From: Trichostrongylus colubriformis
Lineage: Eukaryota; Nematoda; Chromadorea; Rhabditida; Trichostrongylidae
DNA: 64,000 nucleotides
Reading direction: 5' to 3'
NCBI GenBank assembly: GCA_963978905.1
Contig: OZ022259.1
Coordinates: forward strand, 33,910,343 to 33,974,342
Shown: piece after piece, positions 45,101-57,100 of the stretch
Layout: each line of letters opens with the position of its first letter
Position numbering within the stretch: the stretch's first letter is position 1
The notes under the pieces: generated by a model
Told to the model about the DNA's origin: nothing
Databases searched by the model: none
What the model saw: the letters and a program-made list of their open reading frames with translations, nothing else
Made by a program: the position numbers and the translations under genes

Positions 45101-48100
45101 TTCGAGGCTAACGTTTCGGCGTCTTCGCCTTCTTCAGAGCCTGAAAAGCCGAAAAAAACTTGAGACCTAATTCAATCCAAGACTTTTACAATCCCGAGAA
45201 CTTTCAAACAGACTACTAAACCAGCTCTCGGTATCGATCGATCGAAGGGTGGCATGGGCTTACCTTGGTATTTGCGCCCGGGGCGCGAGATGGACCACCA
45301 GCAGGACGACTTTTAGTAGACTGAGGAGCAGTACCTCCACCTCCACGACCTCAACCTCACGTGGTAAGTCAAAACTTACAGAGGTCAAGGAAGGGCGCGA
45401 GGTCACGGGTTATGGCCACACATTCCTCTTTCCTGTTTATTTTAGGGTCTTTTGCTGCAATCCAGAATGCCTCCAGTGTTTTTCGCGCGGTGGTTTCGGG
45501 TTCAAGTGCCAGGATGGTGACTGAGACTGCGAATTCGGAATCTCCATGGCACTGAACACGATGCATACCCAAGGGAGTCTGGGTCCTTGACCTCTTGAGA
45601 CCCTCCAAGTGCTCCTTAACCCGCGTGCGGAGGGGACGCCCTGTTTCACCCACATATTCACTGCCGCAGGCCTGGCAACGGATCAGATAGATTGCCCCCA
45701 GCTTCATGCAGTCACCCTTCTTGTTGAAGGGGCAGACGACACAACCAGGGGTGTCACACAAGTTGTCGTACAAGCGGTTCCGGACCAGCTGCCTCCTGAG
45801 GTTCCCTGGGGGAATTTCCACAATCCTGACATCCTGCTGTAGATCACATCTGTGCAAACTGGCCCTGATCGCTTTGCTCATTTCTTCAGAAATGAATGGC
45901 AAGGAAAAGGACACTTTATCGATCGATGCTCTCGCCGGATATTGACAAGGTGTGTGGTACCCCCTGCGCTGCGAACCCGTGTAAGGGTACCCATTGGATC
46001 GTGCAATGCTATGGGCCATGTTCAGCGATTCCTTTTTGAGTTCCGCATCCGAGGAGACTATAGTGGCAGTTCTGAACATACTGCCGACTACAGCCTGCTT
46101 CATTCTCACAGGGTGGGCCGAATGGTAGTGAATTAAGATATTCTTATTGCTGGGTTTTCGATACCATTTGGTCCTGAATGTTCCGTTCGAATGCTGAATT
46201 TGCACGTTGAGAAACGGCAACCAGTTCTCTCTAGGCTTCTCTCTCGTGAAGTGTATACGATCAGCCTGGTCATTCAAAAGGTCGAAACATGCGTCCATTT
46301 CCCGTTGCGTAGAGCACATAATAATGCAGTCATCGATGTAACGCATGTATAGAACTGGCTTGCGATCTATCACCGGTCTCTCAACTTTGGCCATGAAGGC
46401 TATGGCTAGCACTGGGGCTAGACGTTGGCCCATGGCCAAACCCCTAAGTTGTTTGTAGTACTCGCCCGACCACCTGAAGATCGAACATTTGAGGCACTCA
46501 TCCAGCATGGACATTATCTGTGAAATTGAGAACCGATACAGGTTGAGAGTGCGCTCATGCTCGCACAGTAGATTGTATGTAGCCTCCAACGCTGCCTCAT
46601 TTGACACATTGGTGTATAAAGCCGTAACATCAAACGATTCCATGACGACGTCTTCTTGGAGACTAGTACTGGACAACTTTTCAAGCAACATTGTGGTGTT
46701 GGTCAGGTGGGCGGGGATATACTTTAGGAGCTGTGCTAGAATTAGGTTAAGGAACCATGATATTCTGTCAGTGGGCCCACCCACATTGCTGATAATAGGC
46801 CTAACCTTGAACACGCTGGGGTCATTTGAGCTGAGTTCCGCCGCAGTAAGCTTATGTGTTTTGATTAGTACGTATAATATAGGACACAGTGGCAGATCAC
46901 ACTTGAGGCGACTGATGGTGGTCTTAGGTAGACCGGCAACCTTTGCAACACTGCTCCAACATCTGTTCAACCTGCGATATTGCTTTGTATATTCCTTTTC
47001 GGTCGTTTTGCAATATAGTGTCTCGTCTTGGAGGTGCAGTTGCGTAATGGCTCTGTCAAGTGCTCGAGGGAGGATCACGAACTCACCTCCTTTATCGCTA
47101 ATTGACAGTCGTATGTCTCCAGCTCTGATGCGGTCCCGTACTTCTTTGAAGCCCCGTCTTTGTGAGGGTGTTAAGTTAGAAGTGGTGCGTTTTCGTGCGT
47201 GTTGCTGCATTATATTGTAGACTGACGTAGCAAATAGACGGAATTTTGTGTCTACAACTGGGTGCGGCTCTTGTGGTCTATAATACGCAGTGGGGAAGGG
47301 TAAAGCAGGGAAACATCTATTGGGTTGGTCCGTCGCATCCTCCCGTTGCGCTGTATTATCTCTACACCGGAGGCGATCCAGTAGGGTCTGCAGGTTGCCT
47401 ACAATTTTACGGGCGACCCAAGGAGTAATTGATTGGACCGGGGCGAAACTGGGACCCAACTCTAACAATGACAGCGCATCGCTAGAAAGAGGGATGTTAC
47501 CTAACACTGTGACCCGAGGTTTTGGTACGTGCTCTGCATCACTGAACGTTTGCTGGTGGCTTCGAATTCAACTAGTACGCCGTACCTATCTTGCACATTT
47601 CGTCGCGCCTCAAATGCGGCCACGCATTTCCCTGTCCTGATGGCACAAATTCATTAATCCCTAGTAAGTGATCGATATCGGGTAGTGCACTTGCTGAATT
47701 CGTTCCCGCTTTTGAATGCGTTCAAAGGCCGACCCATAACGATCATCCTCTAAGTTCATCTTAAACAATTCTTCCTTGATCATAGAATGGCCTAACCGAA
47801 ATATAGCGTGATCCATGAAAATGCAACACGGTATTCACGATGTAATTTTTCTTTGAGTTGACGTAACTTTGAGCGCTTTTGTGCAAACTAAAATTAAACC
47901 TTCACTTAGCACGGTCAGCGGCATCAGTAACCTTTGAGTAAGTTTGTGCTGAAGGCCACATAGTAACCTGTGGTATAATTCTTCACTTTGTGGTACCTCT
48001 GGAGTTTTCAGGCACCTTTTACTATTTCCCTCTTCGATATCTAATGACGTGCGAGCTGTTCAACCTCGTCAAGGGCGATGTTTATTGAAGAATTTCTGGT

Positions 48101-51100
48101 TCTGCTCAGCCTCAGATTAGTAATCTAGTTGGGTCCTGAGCTGCTACACCAGTAATGAGCGTCAAAAATTCGTGGTTATATCGTAAAAGCATTGTATTAG
48201 GCTCTGATATACCGAACCCTTGTTAATCTTGAGTAGTCTAAAAGGAAAAGGGTATAGTGCTCAATTTGTTGCACAATTTAAGGATCACCTGTATACATTT
48301 GCTGTTGATTTGTGGTATTTGCAGTGGTTTGGAAATTTGGTTACATGCATGTGGTGGAACGACATATGGTTGAACGAAGGTTTCGCTACTTACATGTCAT
48401 TTGAAGCGATGAAGCCCCTAACGTGCGTATTTTGAAGTTATGCTAGTTATAAGATGAGGCTGTTTGTTTCAGGAAACTCTTCTTGACGGACGTCATCGAA
48501 AATGCGCTGGAAGCGGACTCAGTCGCTACGAGTCATCCATTGTCGTTCAAGATAGATAGGCCAGTGGAGGTGGTCGAAGGTTTTGATACTGTAACTTATT
48601 TTAAAGGAGCATGCTTACTCGGTATGGTCGCTGCTTTGATGGGGGAAGAGAATTTCAACAAAGGAATAAAAGTGAGTATCTGAAAATTCCGAAAAAAAGG
48701 AATTGCTGTCTTCATTCTCTCTTTGAATGACTCGTGTGATATTTGTGGAATGCCATAAAATCAGAGGCATCATGCACAAAAATTTCGGCCCTTGTGTTAT
48801 CGTAGATTTTCGCATTATTTAGAATTATTTGTTTATTTTTATTTAACATTTTTATTTAGCATTATTTTACCAAGGTCGTGTAAAGGCACCGAGAACATTG
48901 TGCTAGTTGTCCGGTCTGATAGGGACGAACATAGTCTTTTGTTTCTGTTGCTCATAGCGAATTTTTGCTGATTTTTGACGGGGATGGAGTCGCGAAATTT
49001 CCGTGCGCGATGCATTCAAAAGCACGGTCACGATAACTTTCATAGGTCATTGCGTTCCATTGACGCAGGGGATGCTGAAGAGCAGAGCATAAGTGGAGGA
49101 AAGCCAAAAAAACTCAACAATACTGAAATGAAGCTGCTGCCTGTCGTCGGCTTTGACAAGTTGACATCCCACATTACAATTTGATTACCATTATCTTATC
49201 GCTGTCAGTAGTAAAACCCGTCTTCCGTAACCATCGTTACCTCTTGGCTAACTCAGTGATGGGTTTTGGCCATCTTGAGACGGTGGGCGCCATTCCACTT
49301 ACGGGTTCTGTACGCGTTTGTTGATCACTTTCAATTTACTCAGATTGCCTCGAGTTGTGCCTCTAATATACTAATGAAGTTGTTAATTTGGATCATTTCG
49401 ATTTTCCTTGATATTGTGAGTTTCAGCGCTACCTCATGAAATTTTCCTACGGTAATGCTCGCTCGCAGGATCTTTGGGACGTGTTGGACACAGTCACCAC
49501 ACAACTTGCAGGGCCTGATGGAAACAACCTGAGTGTGAAGAGGTTTGCAGATCAGTGGACCATGCAGGTTAGATTGAGTGGAGTGTTCGTAAGAAAACCT
49601 GAGTCGCTGATCTCACATATATGACCGGAGAAGTCGAATCAAAGCACCTGACTGACAGATTTTTCCAGGATTCCTTTTTACTCGACCTCCTTTCCGGAAT
49701 CGTGAATCTATTGCGTAGAGAATTCTAAAGTATTCGATGCCGGTCAGACCCACCAGTGATGCGCCACGCAATTCAGGGTCATAGTTTATCTTAAATTTGA
49801 CTGAAGCTATAACGCGTATGGGCTTGGCCAGCTGTTGTACACGTCAGTATATTTCGTAAACATGCCTCACTATTTGGAAATTCGCATAAGCTAGCGGTCG
49901 ATACCTAGTGTTGCTGCCAACACCGCATTAAAAAATTCTCCCAAGTGGATCGCTTGCATTGCTATCACAAATATAGGTTGTATCATTATTATCAATGTAG
50001 ATCGCAGTGTCAAGAGAAATGCACCATATTTTGGAACGCTAGGCAATTCAGCGGCCGCTACATCGGCCAGTGATATCAGAACATAAAAATACGTTCACAC
50101 AACGACACTGAGCATCAGACGCTTTTGCTAAGCGGTCGTATATGTAGTAGTAGCAGGCGATATAAGGGATTTCATCCCATCCATTTCCTAACGGTTCTCA
50201 TCAGCTACTGTGCGTCGTTATCAGTTTCACTGAGGCCCCTGTACCCAACAATACCGTTGAGGACCCCGTACCCTACAATACCTGCGAATGTGAACATTCC
50301 ACTGTTGGCCGGGAAAGCGAACCGGCCTTGGCGACATTTCCCTTATCACGCTCCTTATCGAATCTTATCAACCATTATTAATGTGTATCTCCCACCATTA
50401 ATGTCCCTTGCCCACCCTGCTAAACACCCATGAGTGTCAGCGCTCTTAGATCAGAGCAAAAGGCGAAACGAATTTGACGACATTTGCCTTCTCGTGCTCT
50501 TTATCGAATTCATCAACCGTTACCAAGCCGGATCACCCACCGTCAATGTCTCCGTTCCACTCCGAAAACGCTGAGTATAAACGCTCCAGAATCAATGCGA
50601 AAAGCAAAACGGATTCGACGACTCTAGCTTTTTGAGTTCCTTATCGAATCTTATCAGTCGTTATCAATGCGAGTCACCCATCATTATTGTCCCTGTCCCA
50701 ACACTCGGAACGAATACCGAATATGAATATCGGCGCTCTGGGACCAAGCCGAAAGGTGAGATGGCTTAGACGACTTTAGCCTTTTTACGCTCGTTATCAA
50801 ATCTTATTAACCGTTATCAATGTGGATCACCCACCATCAATGTCCCCGTTCCACTCCGCAAAGCACCTGTGAGTAGAAACGCTCCAGGATCAATGCGAAT
50901 ACCGAAACGGATTGGAAGACTAGCCTTTCTGAGCTCCTTATCAAATCTTATCAACCGTTATCGAACTGGATCACCCACAGTCAATGTCCCCGTCCCACTC
51001 CGCAAGAGATCTGTGAGTATGAGCGCTCCAGGATCAGTGCGAAGAGCGAAACGGATTCGACGACTCTAGCATTTTTACGCTCCTTATCAAATCTTATCAG

Positions 51101-54100
51101 CGGTTGTCAATGCTATTCACCCACCATTAATGTCCCTGGCCCACCCTGCTAATTACCTGTGAGTGTCAGCGCTCTTGGATCAACTCGAAAGGCGAAACGG
51201 ATTTGGCAACATTTGTCTTCCGAGGCTCCTTATCAGCCCTTATCAGCTGCTATCACTTTCGGTCCACCACCACTAGTGTTCCCTTGCCACTCCCTACATC
51301 ACTTGTAAACTTCATGGTCCCAGCTTTACTGCGGCGCGAGATATGAATTTCGTGACAGACGGACAAACACACACACAGACAGACAGACATACTGAGCGAA
51401 TTATATATAGTAGGATAGTAGGATCTGCATCAATGTGCGTGACGTATTCGCAGTCCCTTTTTACACTGTTAATTTTTCTAGCATGGCGTTGGGAATGAAG
51501 GCGATCGCACAAGGAAACCTTTTCACTATCTTTGAATGGCACAGGACACACATATTGAAGGGACTCATCAATGTCTGGAACGCGTGCAGTACTGTCCTAT
51601 GAGCGTGCTTTATCATAGGTGGTAGGGCATTACACAGGATATTCAGAATCCGTTTTCGTTCCCACTGCTTCCCTATTTACTGTGGGTTTGCAGGAAATCA
51701 TTAAAAACGAGGAAAGTGAGGCAAAAAGAATAAGTAAATCCATCCTTTCTTGATGTCTGGGGTTCCGAGATCGCTTCTCTCGAAGGTCTAGGTCTGCAAG
51801 TAGTGGTATTAGTGGATGTTTTTACCTTTCTTTTCTTTCGCATGGATGTATTGTTTTTTCATTCTCTATGAAAAAATTCTAAATAATTTCAAGTTCTTGC
51901 TGCTAAAGCAACTGCTTCAGATGGGATTCCCACTAGTAACAGTAGAAGCTGTCAATTCCTCTCTTTTCAAAATCACTCAATCTCGCTACAAGAAAAACCC
52001 AAATGCAATGGAAGTCGAGAAATATCGAAACCCTGAATATGGGTGAGTGGCTTTATTAAAACTCGCACTGTCCTATAAATCAGGTGGGATTCAGGTTCAA
52101 ATGGGAAGTCCCAATATGGTATCAACTGGACGATGAACCAGTGAAGCTCGCCTGGTTGAGAAGAGGTACTTCGTAGAGATTTTCGCAAAACCAGAACAGT
52201 TTGGGGAAAAATTCTGGTTGATGGATATCATAATGGCTGGAGTGAAGTTGGCTGTACTTAAACGTTTCGTGCGATCGATGCCTATTCCAATAACACCCAT
52301 AATGGCATTACTGAAGAAGAGCAAACACCGCTCAGTGCATCCACATGCACACCCGCAACGCACGTATTACAGGAATACGTGGCTACGAAGTATGGCCCGC
52401 TAATTTACACGTTGCCGGTGAACCTACAAATCCATCTATTAGCTCTGCAATATCTACTGTGGATAAAGCATATCAGTGATGCACTACTGCCAAATTATCA
52501 GGTCGACCAGTTCGAACTGCGCGAAAAAATTCGCACTCTGCTCATCAAACCACCATTGCCGGCCCTGTGGACCAAGCATCCTCCGCAGCGGAGATCGCAA
52601 GAAGGCTTCAAATCACTGGTAGGATAGTAAGAGGTAATAACAATGGACCGACCAAGAACGATCAGTGTTCCACGGAATCGGATGACGATTGCACGAAATC
52701 GCTTCCGATCTCTATATTTCACTCAGGAATATTCAAAATATCGTGAAATTTGATCTGGCTACCACTTTTTACAAGGACAGGAACTTAGCCCAGCTGGCAA
52801 GAAGGATAGACTCAAAAAGTACAAGAAGCGTCTGTCAGCACTTAGTGGGAACCGCCTCGCGCATCTCTCTGGACCGATGAGATTTTTACAAGTTTTTTAC
52901 TGCCGGGGCGCAACAATGAGAATCTCCAGATCTCAATAATGGACTACTTCGTTGTAAACTATCCGTAGCAAAAGTTCTCTTTTTTTCCTCACCACGTTTT
53001 GAAGAGTGAAGACAGCGCCTAGGAAGAATGGGGGAAGATTGGTGTCACTACCCACCGTGGAAGCGATCACTAAGAGATTGGAGGCCTGCCCTGGGGCTAA
53101 ATGTGCCTTTTTCGAACAATACTTCGAACAAATGTTCCTGTAGCTACGGCTTACCGTAGAATGGAATTTCATTGAAAAATTTTTATATTTTATAAACGGA
53201 TGGATACCAGACGATGCATTGTAGCCACACTGTAATGCCAGCGATAATCATGACTACGTTCAGCTGCTTTCACGCGGTGCACGGTGGCATCAGACCTTGG
53301 GTTAGCACACGGTACATCCTGTAGCTGTTCCCGTTGTAAAATGACTGAGCGCAGCCGTCGCCTCTCACGTGACTGACTCCTTTGAAGTCAGTCACGTGAG
53401 AGGCGACGTTTAGTGACACTCACCGTGGGGGATAGCGCTGCCATTGCAAAGTGCAAGTTGTGCGCGACGCGACGGCGATGAACGAGGTCTTACAATCGTC
53501 CAACTAACTATTCAGAATGGAAGCTATTTGATGGGGAGTTCGCGGAAAATGTTTATTTTTCTCGTCACCTATTCCTTCATTCCAGTGGAAGCTTTTTCGC
53601 GCTTGCTCCTTGCTGCTGCCTCTCCGGCTGCAGGAGTACGCTGTAGAATGCTAATTACGTGACATATTGGATGAAAACGAACATGATGTCACATCTGTTC
53701 CGCGTTCACTGGTTTCGCTTTGTCGTATAAAAGTTTTCAATGGGTTCAGATGCGTACTCCATAGGTTCAGTCTAGATTCCATAAATTAGAGCGAGCATCA
53801 AGAATTCCGATAGTAGCTCAAATGTAACAGCGTAGACCTCTCGCAGGGAATGACATTCATTGTAACTGAAAACAATGTCAGGCTCTTGAAATTACTTCAA
53901 AAGACTCAGAAAGTTTTACAAAATATTGCGGAAAGAACTTGAGCCCATTGCAGAGCTTCCGGCGCCTTTTTCTATCTTTTTAAATCGGAAACAAAACAAT
54001 TTTTCCATATATTGACATTGCTGGGAATAGCCAGTAGATAGGTACCCCAATGACTTTCTGCGGCCCCTTAACGGAACCGGAAGGGGTTCCGAAACAAGAG

Positions 54101-57100
54101 GAAGATGCAAGGAAATGAGCATTTTGTAACGAACACTCAAGATTGGAAGCGATAATCGGCAAAAAAAAAACCGGATTCAAGAGCGCGACGCTGTGGTGTA
54201 TTCGCATCCCATTCGCATCCATACAGGACTTTCCGAGTTGTCCGCTGTAGGAGACGGGCCGCGGGCCAACATTAGTTGTAGCACCTGACTCGCAGCGCAG
54301 TGGAGCGGCCATTCCCAACTACATTAGCATTCATGTAAGTACATCTCGAAACAATGTAAGAGAAAAAAGGGAAAAGTCAAAGGAAAAAACAAATTTATAA
54401 AAGAAACATCTTCTCTTGGCACCATGCCAAGGCGTAATTTTGGCAATGGCGGCCACTTAAACTCGTCCGCACTACGTCTGTTTACCGTAGGCCAAAATTT
54501 TGCGGTGTCTTTAACTTACACCCTTGACGCCTTGATGAGATTGGAGCAAAGCTGGTTACCCCGTCCTCTAACCCTTGAATAGCGCAGATATGCTATGGAT
54601 GTGGTGTTGGATGGTATCACGTTGATGCCACAGTGCACAACACTGCAGTCATGTGGTAAGTGGAAAGGAATGACTTGGCTCGTCTTTGCCTTCAAAGACA
54701 CAGGGAGAGGGACATTTTCGGCTTACGGTATGTAACCACGGTGGCTTGTAGTTTTTGCAATGCATAAGCGACACCTCCAAGACGCCGAAAGTGAACTCAT
54801 TAGATTTTCATTGTAATAGCACCTTTCTCTCATCTCAAGCTTTCGCTCATTCTTCATTTGATTGTTTTACTTGTTTGCTGCTGTGTGTTGTTTCACTTAA
54901 TTCACATCATCACGGATAATTGAGATATTCTCTAAGAGACAGCAATGACATCTCTACAACGGGCAACTCGGAAAGTCACTGTGTGCAATTCGAAGTGATG
55001 CGAATGTGACGCGAAGACACACCACGGCGTCGCGCTTTTGAATCCTGGTTTTTCCACCGATTATCGCTTCTAACCTTGAATGTTCGTTATAAAATGACCA
55101 TTTCTTTGCATGGATAGCCTTCCTGTTTCTAGTGCTTCCAGCAATTTTTTTTTCACTGTGTTTCCAATGGAGCGGTGCAGCGCTTTGACGATTAGGTTGG
55201 GAGCTCTCTCGTCTATACGTTTTCGGGTTCTTTGCCTGGGAAAATTGCCGCTTGAACATGCGGTAGGATCTTTCAAGGCCCTGCGATGGACGTCAGTCAC
55301 TTGAAAAAGGATATTTAAGTTTCCCCACCGTATTGTCCATACCTTTGACATGTAACCGAGTACACAAACCCCTGCAACTGGCAAATTTTATCGTCACTGC
55401 AATAATCACAACCATCTCTTTTGCATTTATGTAAGAACCAGTAGGCGAGCAACCACTCAAGGTTTCCGGGTTGTTTGGTCTCTACCCTTGCTATACAGGG
55501 TGCGACAAAAGTATTGACTGCCAGGCTTCTTGTAACCTATCTGTTTCTATCTGAGATTAGTGAGTGGCTTACAGGTATGTCTTTAATGCTTCAAGTTCAA
55601 TGTCTTTGATGCTTGCTTCGATTTATATTTTTTTCATGAGTGACTTGCTGTTGCTTAGTATTCGCACAATGGTTATTTCTAATCCGAAGCGTGTCTCCAT
55701 GATCGAGCGCTGAACCGATGCGGCGTGCCCACTAAAAGAACTGCGGATAGTCTTCCACTCCTTCCTAGAACTGTCCAACGTGCTGTTCAATATTGAGAAC
55801 AACTGGAGGAACCGCTAACCGCCCCATGCAGGTCGTTCGACACGATAGCGACGAGAGCAATGTTGAAAATGCTCGTAAAAACAATGGACGAGATTCAAGT
55901 TGTTTAATAAGGAGGTTGGCCAAAGAAATGGGAATCAGTGAAAGTCGGCTAAGAGGATGGTTCATGACAAGATGCACAGAAGAGCTGCAAAATAACAAGG
56001 CCTTTCCTCAGACGGAGAATAACAAGAAAGTGAGACTAAATCGATGTAAGGATCTGTTGAAGCGCGCCGCAAGGAGCTCATCGCCACTTTGTCTATTCCG
56101 ACGAAAAGATCTTCAAGGTAGAGGCGTCTGTCAACAAGCAGATCAATCGTGTTCTGTTGAGGGACCGTACGTCTGCTTTGCTTGAGGAGATGTCTCGCGA
56201 GCATCGAACCCAGCCGGCGTGATGGTTCTCGGGTGACGGGAGATGTTCACTTATCTTCGTAGACGCGAGAGTCAATAGCAACCAAGAGAACCACCTCAAT
56301 GATGTCATCAAGAAGCACGTGCATACCTGGTTGATATCACCCTTCAGACCCAATCCGTATGTCTTTCAACAGGGCTCAGCCCCGACCACAAGACGCGACT
56401 GGTGCAGCAGTGATGTGAGGAAAACCTCCATGCCTTCATCATCTCGCAACAATGGCCTCCGAATAGCCTGGATCTGAAGGCGCTCGACTATTCCGTTTTA
56501 AGCGTTGTAGAAAGTAGGGCCTGTGCTACTTCCCACAAATCAGTCGATTCTCTCAAAGCTGCTCTGAAGGATGCATGGGTCGATTCGAACGATTACTTGC
56601 GGCGCACGGTAGATGCTTTCCCCCACCGTCTTGGTCATTGTATTCAGGCCGAGAGAAATAGAATCGAATTTCAGGCACATATTATGATTTGTTGGTCAAT
56701 CACTCGTACTTTGAAGGAAGCGAAAGGGGTCCGAAAGAAGCGGAAGATGTGAAAAATGATCATTTTGTAACGAACATTCAGGTTAGCAGCGATAATCGGC
56801 AAAAAACCCGGATTCGAAAGCGCGACGCTGTGGTGTGTATTTGCATTCCATTCGCATCACTTTGAACTGCACACACTGACTTTTCGAGTTGTGCGCTGTG
56901 GAGTGTCATTTGTTGTCTCGTAGAGTGTATTTCATTCATGCGTGATGATGTGAAATGAGTGAAACAACACACAACAACAAGCAAGTAAAACAATTAAACG
57001 AAGAATAAGCGAAAGCGTACGAAAAAAGTATGATTACAATTAAAACCTTATGAATTTACTTTTGACGTTTTGGCAGCGTGTCGTGTGTGCACTGCGGTGA

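Larger units (their letters stand above)
45080..47640 (-). mobile_element. Penelope-like element in an aminopeptidase intron
   Basis: A single long frame encodes a reverse transcriptase joined to a GIY-YIG endonuclease, the defining layout of endonuclease-bearing Penelope-like elements. Downstream on the minus strand are a hammerhead motif and an ATAAATAAATAAAT stretch, both typical of the terminal region of such elements. The element is antisense to the host gene and lies wholly in intron 9 (41473-48324). The 5' limit is approximate, and no second terminal repeat was found. Confidence 0.85.

Noticed and set aside
46489..47220. 243-codon plus-strand open frame
   Set aside because: It is the complement of the Penelope-like polymerase frame, which carries all the expected motifs.
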